Source: Oscillospiraceae bacterium (lineage in GTDB: Bacteria; Bacillota; Clostridia; Oscillospirales; Oscillospiraceae). From it: DNA of 34,161 nucleotides. The notes under the pieces are model-generated. The model did no database searches, had not been told where the DNA came from, and saw only the letters and a program-made list of their open reading frames with translations. The number at the start of each line of letters is the position of its first letter. Position 1 is the stretch's first letter. The stretch lies in assembly GCA_017410425.1 (NCBI GenBank), contig JAFQQV010000053.1, forward strand, positions 1 through 34,161, written 5' to 3'. Shown here piece after piece: positions 22,761 through 30,162 of the stretch. A program made the translations under genes and the position numbers.

Positions 22761-23417
22761 ATGTACAAAGCCAGCAAAGCCGAAGAGGTATACGAATACA
22801 TAAAGAAGCAGATCCTTTCCGGGGAGTGGAAAGAGGGAGAGAGACTCAATGACGAGCTTTTGGCTCAGGAAATCGGCGTTAGCCGTATTTCTGTGCGAGA
22901 GGCTCTCTTCCGCCTTGTAGAAACCGGTGTTATAAGAAAAGAGTACTGGAAAGGTTATTTTATTCGCGAAATTACCGATGAAATGATTCTTGAGATAGTT
23001 GAAGTTCGTATTGCACTGGAATCCTGTGCCATACGCAACTTTGTCAAGGAGGCATCCCAGGAAGCGCTGGACAAGCTGCAGAATATAATTGATGAGTCCA
23101 AAACCTGCCTGGAAAAGGGGCTGCTTGTAGAATACATGCTCACAGACTACTCTTTCCATGAAACGATTTATCAGAATCAGCATAACAATATAATTATCTC
23201 TACAATGGATAATCTCCAGCTGATAATTCACTCCATCAGAACCAAGTCTATGGGTGTTGGTGAAATTTTTTATGAGACGGCAAAAAATTCAATAGCGTGG
23301 CATCAAAAAATGCTGGACGCCATACGTACAGGAGATCCTGACAATGCCGAAGAGATGCTGGTGAACCATCTGCATGTTCACCAGAAGGAGGCTATTTCCA
23401 ATCTGGCCTCAGCATAA
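22761..23417 (+). CDS. GntR-family regulator (FadR/FCD subfamily)
   Basis: Start set at the ATG at 22761 with GGAG six bases before; a TTG at 22749 lies upstream of that site. The product is 218 residues. The N-terminal winged helix (about 1-70) includes ERLNDELLAQEIGVSRISVREALFRL. The rest is an all-helical FCD ligand domain with EVRIALESCAIRNFV and FHETIYQNQHNN, whose histidines and acids bind a metal and a carboxylate ligand. FCD regulators typically sense sugar acids, which fits the cargo. The exact 16-mer shared by its own leader and the TRAP promoter is the probable binding site. Confidence 0.88.
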   Translation: MYKASKAEEVYEYIKKQILSGEWKEGERLNDELLAQEIGVSRISVREALFRLVETGVIRKEYWKGYFIREITDEMILEIVEVRIALESCAIRNFVKEASQEALDKLQNIIDESKTCLEKGLLVEYMLTDYSFHETIYQNQHNNIIISTMDNLQLIIHSIRTKSMGVGEIFYETAKNSIAWHQKMLDAIRTGDPDNAEEMLVNHLHVHQKEAISNLASA

Positions 23418-23450
23418 GATGCTTAAGAATGGTTTGCCGCAGAAAGAAGC

Positions 23451-24140
23451 GTGCATTTCATGTATTGGGAAAACGACAGAGAACTTTTTGACGCAATACG
23501 TAAAAATCTTTACACAGCTGTGGTAGGGGATATCATGGATACAATGGGCCTTTGCCACCAGTTTTTGCCGGCCTGCATCCACCCGCTGAGAGAAGATATG
23601 ATTATTGTGGGCAGGGCAATGACTGTACAGGAGTCAGATATCGAAAACGTAGCTCAAGACAGTCCGGCGTTTGACAAGGCTTTCGGCATTATGTTTGAAG
23701 CTCTGGACGATCTTAAAGAAGACGAAGTATATATCTGCTCCGGATCTTCATACAACTATGCCCTAGCAGGAGAGCTGATGGCCACAAGGGCATCATATCT
23801 CAAAGCTGCGGGTTTTGTGGTGAATGGATACATAAGAGATACCCGAGGCCTTTTAAAAATGGGCATGCCTGTGTTCAGCGCCGGATCCTATGCTCAGGAC
23901 CAGGGCGTTCGGGGAAAGGTCACTGCATACCGTGTGCCTATACGCTTTGGCGAAGTAACTGTTGAGCCGGGCGACATTATCTTTGGCGATATTGATGGCG
24001 TGCTTGTAATTCCGAAAGCCTTTGAAAATGAAATTATAGAAAAGGCTTACGAAAAGGTTATGGGTGAAAATAAAGTAGCGGATGCTATTCGCGCAGGAAT
24101 GTCCACGGTAGAAGCATTCTCAACATTTGGAATTATGTAA
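23451..24140 (+). CDS. RraA-like protein (4-hydroxy-4-methyl-2-oxoglutarate aldolase / oxaloacetate decarboxylase-like)
   Basis: About 229 residues from a GTG at 23451, or 226 from the ATG at 23460; no strong ribosome site decides between them. The RraA/HMG-aldolase fold is shown by VVGDIMDTMG, GELMATRASYLKAAGFVVNGYIRDTRGL and VEPGDIIFGDIDGVLVIP. The GELM-x20-RDT pairing is the metal and pyruvate site of the aldolase members. It may cleave or decarboxylate a 2-keto acid produced by the pathway, or act in a side branch; its reaction here is unknown. A terminator follows, closing this part of the operon. Confidence 0.78.
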   Translation: MHFMYWENDRELFDAIRKNLYTAVVGDIMDTMGLCHQFLPACIHPLREDMIIVGRAMTVQESDIENVAQDSPAFDKAFGIMFEALDDLKEDEVYICSGSSYNYALAGELMATRASYLKAAGFVVNGYIRDTRGLLKMGMPVFSAGSYAQDQGVRGKVTAYRVPIRFGEVTVEPGDIIFGDIDGVLVIPKAFENEIIEKAYEKVMGENKVADAIRAGMSTVEAFSTFGIM

Positions 24141-24168
24141 GAAGGAGACTCGTTAGTCTCCTTCTTTG
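24141..24168 (+). terminator. Terminator after the RraA-like gene
   Basis: GAAGGAGACT (24141-24150), CGTT loop, AGTCTCCTTC (24155-24164), then TTT. The stem begins immediately after the stop codon. Confidence 0.8.
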
Positions 24169-24195
24169 CTAAAAATCAGTTTAAGGTGGCTTTAT

Positions 24196-25125
24196 ATGGA
24201 AATTAGTATTTTACTGATTCAGAAAATCGCCTCCATGTTTCTCATGATGTTCATGGGGCTTTTGCTGGTTAAGCTGAAAATCCTTAAAAGCACCAGCAGC
24301 GAAGTTCTGTCCAAGTTAACGCTGTATATAATTATCCCCTGTGCTTTGATAGATGGTATGCACATCGAGAGAACACCGGATCGCGTTTCCGGTTTGCTGC
24401 TTGCATTGTTCGCAGCGGTTCTGGTACATATTGTTATTATTCCTGTAGTTAGACTTCTTTGCCGGCCTATGAAACTAAGCAGGGTAGAAGAAGGCGCCTC
24501 TATCTTCTCCAACGGCGGCGGACTGATCATGCCGATAGTTGCCTACTGTTTAGGAAGCGAGTGGGTAATCTATGTAAGTGCGTTTATGCTTACACAGCTT
24601 GTGCTGAACTGGACATATACCCGTATCCGGTTTTCAGGCCAGAAAAAAATAGAGTGGAAAAAAATTTTGCTCAACAGCAATATTATCGTAGCTGCAGTTG
24701 GACTTATAATTTTTTTCGGTAATATTCGTTTGCCAAGGATCCTTGCTGAAACAATATCTTCATTCAGTCTGGCAGTTGGGCCTTTTACCATGCTTTGCCT
24801 TGGAATGTTGTTGGCAGAGGTGGAATTTAAAGAACTATATAATAAACGGGTTTTTCTCGTCTGTTTTTTGCGCCTCGTGCTGCTCCCTCTTATCGTTGTT
24901 TTGCTTTTTACAATTACAGGTCTTACAAAAATACACCCTCAGGCCGAGAGCATATTATTGATTTCCCTGTTGTCTGCATCTGCTCCGGTAGGAACAACCA
25001 TTATGCAGATGGCACAGCTTTTTGATCGTGAGGCAAGCTACGCGGGCGTTCTTACTACGACAAGTGTTCTGCTATGCATTTTCACAATGCCCATTATTAC
25101 ATCGCTTTACCAGATGCTGTTGTGA
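24196..25125 (+). CDS. AEC-family (auxin efflux carrier-like) transporter
   Basis: Start set at 24196 (MEISILLIQK) behind AAGGTGG; earlier in-frame codons lie in the terminator. The product is 309 residues with about ten membrane helices in two repeats. Hallmarks are SKLTLYIIIPCALIDGM and SNGGGLIMPIVAYCLGSEW in the first half, and LLSASAPVGTTIMQMAQLFD with YAGVLTTTSVLLCIFTMPIIT at the end. Bacterial AEC members carry malate, malonate or other carboxylates. It may export a carboxylate product or import a second substrate; the direction is unknown. Confidence 0.85.
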   Translation: MEISILLIQKIASMFLMMFMGLLLVKLKILKSTSSEVLSKLTLYIIIPCALIDGMHIERTPDRVSGLLLALFAAVLVHIVIIPVVRLLCRPMKLSRVEEGASIFSNGGGLIMPIVAYCLGSEWVIYVSAFMLTQLVLNWTYTRIRFSGQKKIEWKKILLNSNIIVAAVGLIIFFGNIRLPRILAETISSFSLAVGPFTMLCLGMLLAEVEFKELYNKRVFLVCFLRLVLLPLIVVLLFTITGLTKIHPQAESILLISLLSASAPVGTTIMQMAQLFDREASYAGVLTTTSVLLCIFTMPIITSLYQMLL

Positions 25126-25166
25126 GATGCGACCTTGAGTACATAGATAACTAAGGAGTGAAATAA

Positions 25167-25823
25167 ATGAGAGAAAAAGTTCTTGAATGGATAAAGAAAG
25201 AAAAAATAATTGCCATTGTTCGCGGTGCTGAACCCAAACAGTGCCATGCTGTGGCAAAGGCACTCTATGAGGGCGGTATCCGTTTGATGGAGATTACCTA
25301 TGACCAGAAGAATCCTGACGGTTGGCAGAAGACTGCCGATGCCATAGGAGCTCTTGCCAATGAATACGAAGGCAGAATGTTTGTCGGTGCCGGCACTGTC
25401 ACCAGTGTTGAGCTGGTTGAGATGACCGCAAAGGCCGGTGGCGCCTTCATTATTTCCCCTGATGCAGATGTGGCTGTCATCGAAAAGACCCGTGAGCTGG
25501 GTCTTGTATCCATGCCCGGCGCAATGACTCCCAGCGAAATCAAGGTGGCTTATAATGCCGGTGCAGACTTCGTAAAGCTTTTCCCCATCGGCGAACTGGG
25601 AGTAGGTTATATGAAGGCTGTCAGGGCACCCCTGAGCCATATTCCAATGATGGCTGTGGGTGGTGTCAATGAAAAGAACGCAAAAGAGTTTCTGAATGCC
25701 GGTGCTTCCGGTCTTGGTATCGGTGGCAACCTTGCCAAGAAGGCATGGATCGAGGCCGGTGAGTATGACAAGCTCACTGAGGCAGCCAGAACCCTTGTAG
25801 ATATCGTAAAGAATGCTCAGTAA
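25167..25823 (+). CDS. eda: 2-keto-3-deoxy-6-phosphogluconate (KDPG) aldolase
   Basis: 218 residues, ATG behind AAGGAG. The class-I aldolase site is visible: IAIVRG at 15-20, the general base Glu42 in LMEITY, FVGAGTV at 72-78, and the Schiff-base Lys137 in ADFVKLFP, followed by AVGGVN. It splits KDPG into pyruvate and glyceraldehyde-3-phosphate. It is encoded 19 bp before the KDG kinase, so together they complete 2-keto-3-deoxygluconate use. The related 2-keto-3-deoxy-6-phosphogalactonate aldolase cannot be excluded. Confidence 0.88.
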   Translation: MREKVLEWIKKEKIIAIVRGAEPKQCHAVAKALYEGGIRLMEITYDQKNPDGWQKTADAIGALANEYEGRMFVGAGTVTSVELVEMTAKAGGAFIISPDADVAVIEKTRELGLVSMPGAMTPSEIKVAYNAGADFVKLFPIGELGVGYMKAVRAPLSHIPMMAVGGVNEKNAKEFLNAGASGLGIGGNLAKKAWIEAGEYDKLTEAARTLVDIVKNAQ

Positions 25824-25842
25824 TTAGAAAGGCGGAAATATT

Positions 25843-26865
25843 ATGGCAAAAGTAATTACTTTCGGCGAAATCATGATGCGCCTCAATCCCGAGGGATACC
25901 TGCGCTTTGTACAGGCAGACAAGTTTGAAGCAAGCTATGCTGGCGGTGAGTGCAATGTTGCCGTGTCTCTGGCAAACTACGGCCTGGATGCCGGTTTTGT
26001 CAGCAAGGTTCCCGCACACGAGATTGGCCAGTGCGCAGTGAATGCACTGCGCCACTACGGCGTTGATACTAAATATATGGTCCGCGGCGGTGAACGCCTG
26101 GGTATCTACTTCTGCGAGAAGGGTGCATCCCAGCGCGCTTCCAAGGTTATCTATGACCGCGCAAATTCTGCCATTGCTCTGGCCCAGCCCGAGGATTTTG
26201 ACTGGGACACCATCTTTGAGGGCGTGGACTGGTTCCACTGGACCGGTATCACCCCTGCGCTGGGCGGCAAGCTGCCCGAGATCTGCCTTGAGGCCTGCAA
26301 GGCTGCAAAGGCAAAGGGAGTTACCATTTCCTGCGACCTTAACTTCCGCAAGAAGCTGTGGACCAGCGCTCAGGCCAACGAGGTTATGAGCAAGCTGATG
26401 CCCTATGTTGATGTCTGCATCGCCAATGAAGAGGATGCCAAGGATGTATTTGGAATCGAAGCTGAGAACACTGATATAAACGCTGGTAAGATCGACCATC
26501 AGGGCTACATCTCTGTTGCAAAGCAGCTAAGCGAACGTTTCGGTTTCAAGAAGGTTGCCATCACCCTGCGCGGCAGCATCTCTGCAAACGACAATGACTG
26601 GGCAGCAATGCTCTACGAAAACGGTGAGGCAGTTTTCTCCCCCACATATCGCATCCATATTGTGGATCGTGTGGGCGGTGGCGACAGTTTCGGCGGCGGC
26701 CTGATCTACAGTCAGCTTGTAGGCAAGAACAATCAGGACTCCATCAACTTCGCTGTTGCAGCCTCCTGCCTCAAGCACACTATCGAGCATGACTTCAATC
26801 TCATGAGCGTAGCGGAGGTTGAATCCCTGGCTGGAGGTAATGCCTCTGGCAGAGTCCAGCGGTAA
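25843..26865 (+). CDS. kdgK: 2-keto-3-deoxygluconate kinase (PfkB family)
   Basis: 340 residues, ATG behind AAAGG. PfkB features are ITFGEIMMRLNPEG at the N-terminus, the substrate motif AGGECNVAVSLANYGL at about 33-48, CDLNFRKKLW at 164-173, and the anion-hole/catalytic DRVGGGDSFGGG at 275-286 with Asp281 as base. It phosphorylates KDG to KDPG for the aldolase encoded upstream. KDG kinase is the best fit among sugar kinases given the RxxLW segment and the eda neighbour; a fructokinase-like substrate is less likely. Confidence 0.87.
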   Translation: MAKVITFGEIMMRLNPEGYLRFVQADKFEASYAGGECNVAVSLANYGLDAGFVSKVPAHEIGQCAVNALRHYGVDTKYMVRGGERLGIYFCEKGASQRASKVIYDRANSAIALAQPEDFDWDTIFEGVDWFHWTGITPALGGKLPEICLEACKAAKAKGVTISCDLNFRKKLWTSAQANEVMSKLMPYVDVCIANEEDAKDVFGIEAENTDINAGKIDHQGYISVAKQLSERFGFKKVAITLRGSISANDNDWAAMLYENGEAVFSPTYRIHIVDRVGGGDSFGGGLIYSQLVGKNNQDSINFAVAASCLKHTIEHDFNLMSVAEVESLAGGNASGRVQR

Positions 26866-26881
26866 AAAATACCTTTACTGT

Positions 26882-26909
26882 TTGACTGGAGTGGCTTGGT
26901 AACTACAAA
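26882..26909 (+). promoter_or_regulatory. Possible promoter of the YgjV-like gene
   Basis: TTGACT (26882-26887), 16-bp spacer, TACAAA (26904-26909). The gene behind it has no clear ribosome site, which weakens the call. Confidence 0.3.
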
Positions 26910-26931
26910 TAGCAATTCAAAAACGTAAACA

Positions 26932-27456
26932 ATGAATACTGGCATAATCATTGGAAACCTATTTAGTCTTTTTGGAATGCTGTCAGAGGCTGTTAGCGCT
27001 ACACTTAAAACGGCCAGAAGAGTGCTTGTTATGCAGAGCATTGCCCAAGTTTTTTGGTTTGCCGGTACTGTGGTGCTTAAAGGATATAGCGGCTCAGTAC
27101 AGAACGCTGTAAGCATTCTTCGTAATTTTCTGGCTATCAAAAAGGTGGAAAATAAAGCTATAGAATGGACTGTGGCTATTGTTGGCGTTGTTTTGGGTAT
27201 TTGCTTTAACAATATAGGTCTTATGGGATATCTTCCTGTGCTGGCAAACTTTCAGTATACTATCGCAGTTTTTCGTTTTAAAGACAACGAAAGGGCCTTA
27301 AAGAAATCTTTTCTTGTGTGCGTGCTGATGTTTGCGGTGTTTCATCTTTCCATTTATAACGTTGTAGGATTTATCTCAAACCTGATGATATTTGCAACGA
27401 CAGGATTTGTTCTCGTTAAGGATAGGGCAAAAGAGAAAACAGAGAAAAAGCAATAA
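26932..27456 (+). CDS. YgjV-like inner-membrane protein
   Basis: 174 residues with five or six hydrophobic segments. The pattern FSLFGMLSEAVSATLKTARRVLVMQSIAQVFW, then GYSGSVQNAVSILRN, matches the Imp-YgjV family, in which a Gln-x-Ala and an Asn-x-x-Arg-N are conserved between helices. No Shine-Dalgarno sequence is visible before the ATG, so translation may be weak or the start may differ. The family has no known function. It marks the right edge of the cargo, just before the transfer region. Confidence 0.65.
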   Translation: MNTGIIIGNLFSLFGMLSEAVSATLKTARRVLVMQSIAQVFWFAGTVVLKGYSGSVQNAVSILRNFLAIKKVENKAIEWTVAIVGVVLGICFNNIGLMGYLPVLANFQYTIAVFRFKDNERALKKSFLVCVLMFAVFHLSIYNVVGFISNLMIFATTGFVLVKDRAKEKTEKKQ

Positions 27457-27539
27457 ATTAGAGCCACGCCTCACTTTTGGTAAGTCCCACAAATTATGCG
27501 AAAATATAAGCTATATGTTATTAAACGCTGGGAGCACCC

Positions 27540-27600
27540 TGCGGCACACGATTTTGCTTGCAAAGTCTAGTGTGTTATACCTTTTGTGCACAGCGGCGCA
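27540..27600 (+). other. MobV-type origin of transfer (oriT)
   Basis: AAAGTCTAGTGTGTTATACC at 27562-27581 matches the Pre/MobM-family nick region of pMV158, AAGTATAGTGTG/TTATACTTT, at nearly every position, including the invariant TAGTGTG/TTA. The predicted nick is between 27574 and 27575. Degenerate inverted repeats (GCACAC upstream, GTGCAC downstream) flank it. The matching MobV relaxase gene lies 2.6 kb downstream. Confidence 0.85.
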
Positions 27601-27641
27601 GAAAAGGAACGCGCCAAGGCGCGGGAGTTTTCTGTGACGTG

Positions 27642-27686
27642 AAAAGAGCATAGGAAAACCGACAGGTTTTCCTATGCTCTTTTTTG
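27642..27686 (+). terminator. Strong terminator downstream of oriT
   Basis: 19-bp perfect arms, 27642-27660 and 27665-27683, 4-nt loop GACA, then a T-run. The A/T tails make it functional in both directions. Confidence 0.88.
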
Positions 27687-27736
27687 CCGAGAATGCGGAT
27701 GGTAAAAGTTTTTGCACAGCTGCCAATCGAGGCGAG

Positions 27737-27761
27737 GCTGAAGCAGCAGAGCTGCTTCAGC
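27737..27761. repeat. 10-bp hairpin
   Basis: GCTGAAGCAG (27737-27746), CAGAG loop, CTGCTTCAGC (27752-27761). Perfect arms, no T-run. Confidence 0.5.
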
Positions 27762-27940
27762 AGTGCGCAAAGGGTATATACAGCCCTCGTTCCGCCACAG
27801 CGGAAAATGAAATATTAATACGAAATATCACTAGTTTTAGAGGTTTAACACTGGTTTTGGGGAGAAATAATAATTGTTCATAATATAAAGCTATAGTAGG
27901 GGGAACGTGCCTACAACTGAATACAAAGAACAGATACATT

Positions 27941-28035
27941 CCATATACGGGGAGCCGGGCGGCGGGTGCGCTTGCGACAAACACCAGCGCCGCAGACTGC
28001 TTAAGCAAGAGCGGTTGGCCACGAGCCGTATATGG
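27941..28035 (+). ncRNA. Candidate structured RNA or structured replication/transfer site
   Basis: A closing stem CCATATACGG/CCGTATATGG (27941-27950 with 28026-28035) is perfect over 10 bp. It encloses a second stem, GCGGCG-GGTG with CACC-AG-CGCCGC (27959-27968 with 27982-27993), and a GCTTAAGC hairpin (27999-28006). A nested branched fold of this kind in an otherwise empty leader before the primase gene suggests a regulatory RNA, a copy-control site or a replication origin. The class is not recognised and the strand is assumed from the neighbours. Confidence 0.35.
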
Positions 28036-28222
28036 GGACAATGATACTTGCGCCGGCTGCACATCACAGAGCAGGGCGCCCCGCCATGAGCATGGAGGGA
28101 GGGAAAACCTATGGAGCGGCATTTGCCTGCCGCCGTCTGATTCGAGGAAGAAAAAATACATTTCACCGTGAAACGCATTTTTTTGGGTTTTCGCGGCGAA
28201 AAAACAAAAAGGAGGAAAGCCT

Positions 28223-28771
28223 ATAAACATTTATGAAAGCGTAAAAAACAAGATTCCGCTAATGGAAGCGGCGGAACACTACGGTGTAGCCCTAAGGAAA
28301 AACGGCATGGCGACATGCCCCTTCCACCTTGATCGCTGTCCGAGTCTTAAATTGAACAGCGATTTTTATTATTGCTTTGGTTGCGGTGCCGGCGGCGATG
28401 TCATTGATTTTGTGGCGCAGCTATATGACTTGAGCAAGCCGGATGCGGCCGAAAAGCTTGCAGCAGATTTCGGGATAATATCTGGTACATACCCGAAGAC
28501 GAAAACCAAGCCCCGCTTGTCCGTGCTGCAGGCGGAAGAAAAGGCTTACCTGAAACTCTTGGAGCATCGACGAAGGCTGAGAACAAAGCTGAAGAGTCCG
28601 CCGCTTTTGGATCAGGATTTGCAGCTTGCAGATCTGTGCCGGGAGCTGGAGAAAACCGAGTGCATGCTGGATGCCCTGGCAACAGGCGATGCACGGGATC
28701 GGCTTAGCGTTGTAAAACAACTGCACGCGGGCTATAACGCAGCACCAAAGGAGCGTGCCCATGCACGCTAA
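28223..28771 (+). CDS. CHC2 zinc-finger primase-like protein; probable ATA start
   Basis: A good ribosome site GGAGG (28211-28215) is followed 7 bases later by ATA, then an open frame reading NIYESVKNKIPLMEAAEHYG. Relatives usually begin M-N-x-[YF]-E-x-V-K, so I place the start at the ATA at 28223 (182 residues). The first ATG, at 28262, has no ribosome site and would remove 13 conserved residues. The CHC2 zinc finger is Cys32, His35, Cys51, Cys54 (CPFHLDRCPS ... YCFGCGAGGD). It binds DNA for priming in element replication. The downstream half is a charged helical tail. It overlaps the helicase gene by 11 bases. Confidence 0.75.
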   Translation: MNIYESVKNKIPLMEAAEHYGVALRKNGMATCPFHLDRCPSLKLNSDFYYCFGCGAGGDVIDFVAQLYDLSKPDAAEKLAADFGIISGTYPKTKTKPRLSVLQAEEKAYLKLLEHRRRLRTKLKSPPLLDQDLQLADLCRELEKTECMLDALATGDARDRLSVVKQLHAGYNAAPKERAHAR

Positions 28772-30074
28772 TGCATGTGAGGCGGCGCGCCCCTTTTGGT
28801 TTGAAAACAATACACTGAACGAGGTAGCTTTCTGTGAGGACTTTTTGAAAAAGCATCCGATGCTCAGCGTGGGCGGACAGTTCTTTTCCGTGGATGGACG
28901 GATCCACGATGAAGAAAGTATCCGTAAAGAAATATATGAAGCGCTGCGGCCTTTTATGACTACCGGCCTTGCAAAACGCGCATCTTCTCTTCTGGAGATG
29001 CTGCGGCTGGAGGCATATGCGCCGGAGCTGCCGGTACACGAGGACAGGCTGCACCTGAAAAACGGGACACTGTATCTGGACGGCAAATTTACCCAGAACA
29101 AGGAATTCTGCCGCAACCGCTTGCCGGTGAACTACAACCCTAATGCCGCGCGGCCTGAGACATGGCTGCGCTTTTTGCGTGAACTTCTGGATCCGGAGGA
29201 CATACTGACCTTGCAGGAATTCATGGGCTACTGTCTTATACCCACAACCCGGGGACAGACCATGCTGCTTATAAAGGGAAACGGCGGCGAAGGCAAAAGC
29301 CGCATTGGCGTTGTGATGCAGGCCATCTTCGGAAGCAATCTGAAAAACGGCAGCATTGCCAAGGTGGAGCGCAGTCCCTTTGCAAGGGCGGACCTTGAGC
29401 ATGAGCTTGTGATGGTGGACGATGATATGAAGCTGGAGGCGCTTAAATCCACCCACTATCTCAAAAGCCTGATAACGGCGGAGGTGCCTATGGACCTTGA
29501 ACGCAAAGGCGAGCAGAGCTATCAGGGGGAGATGTATGTGCGTTTTATGGCTTTTTCCAACGGAGATTTGCAGTCCTTATATGACCACTCGGACGGCTTT
29601 TACCGCAGGCAGCTGATTCTGACGGTGAAAAAGAAACCGCCAGAACGGGAGGATGATCCTTTTCTGGCGGACAAGCTTTGTGCTGAGACGGAGGGGATAT
29701 TTCTCTGGTGCCTTGAGGGGCTGAAGCGGCTGCGGAGAAACAAGTACCGCTTCACGGAAAGCAGCAGAGCCCGGGATAACCGGGAGGAGGTGCGCCGAAA
29801 CGCTGATAATATTCAGCTGTTTCTCCGCTCAGAGGGCTATATACGCCTGAAAGCTGACTGCGCCATAACCTCGGCAGAGCTGTACGCCATCTACTGCATG
29901 TGGTGCAGCGACAATACATACAAGCCCCTGTCGGCAAGGACACTGAGCATGACGCTGAAAAAGCACGCAGAGGAGTTTGGACTTGAGCATGACAACCATA
30001 TCAGCAATACCATGGGAAAGCAGGTCAACGGCTTCTGGGGCATAGAGGCGCTGATAAGGCCGGCGGCGATTTGA
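28761..30074 (+). CDS. Phage/plasmid-type primase-helicase (D5-like, SF3 ATPase)
   Basis: Start set at the ATG at 28761, 8 bases after AGGAG; a GTG at 28755 is too close. The product is 437 residues. The N-terminal ~140 residues match the D5_N-type region (RLHLKNGTLYLDG, then LPVNYNP). The SF3 helicase Walker A is GNGGEGKS at 173-180, followed by a Walker-B-like ELVMVDDDM and sensor FMAFSNGDL. The C-terminal winged-helix-like end contains LSARTLSMTLKKH. It unwinds DNA for autonomous or transfer-associated replication of the element. It lies in an operon with the CHC2 gene. Confidence 0.85.
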   Translation: MHANACEAARPFWFENNTLNEVAFCEDFLKKHPMLSVGGQFFSVDGRIHDEESIRKEIYEALRPFMTTGLAKRASSLLEMLRLEAYAPELPVHEDRLHLKNGTLYLDGKFTQNKEFCRNRLPVNYNPNAARPETWLRFLRELLDPEDILTLQEFMGYCLIPTTRGQTMLLIKGNGGEGKSRIGVVMQAIFGSNLKNGSIAKVERSPFARADLEHELVMVDDDMKLEALKSTHYLKSLITAEVPMDLERKGEQSYQGEMYVRFMAFSNGDLQSLYDHSDGFYRRQLILTVKKKPPEREDDPFLADKLCAETEGIFLWCLEGLKRLRRNKYRFTESSRARDNREEVRRNADNIQLFLRSEGYIRLKADCAITSAELYAIYCMWCSDNTYKPLSARTLSMTLKKHAEEFGLEHDNHISNTMGKQVNGFWGIEALIRPAAI

Positions 30075-30162
30075 ACACAAACTTGATTTTCTCCATCCTA
30101 TCTATCCCCTCGGGATGGCAGGGATGGAACGGATAGATTAATTGCACTTCAAGAGGGAATGA

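Larger units (their letters stand above)
27457..28222. other. Noncoding transfer/replication control region of the element
   Basis: About 770 bp without a convincing gene. Listed separately are the MobV oriT, a strong terminator, several hairpins and a cloverleaf-like inverted-repeat block. Other small hairpins are TTCCGC-CACA-GCGGAA at 27790-27805 and CGCGCC-AA-GGCGCG near 27610-27623. ORFs predicted here lack ribosome sites and look like artefacts of structured DNA. Confidence 0.6.

Noticed and set aside
28032..28226. Small ORFs in the oriT-primase leader on both strands
   Set aside because: No ribosome sites, and the region is dominated by inverted repeats; better explained as structured noncoding DNA.
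30095..30140. ATCTATCC/GGATAGAT inverted repeat upstream of mobV as oriT
   Set aside because: It lacks the TAGTGTG/TTA nick consensus that is present at 27568-27577; it may instead regulate mob.
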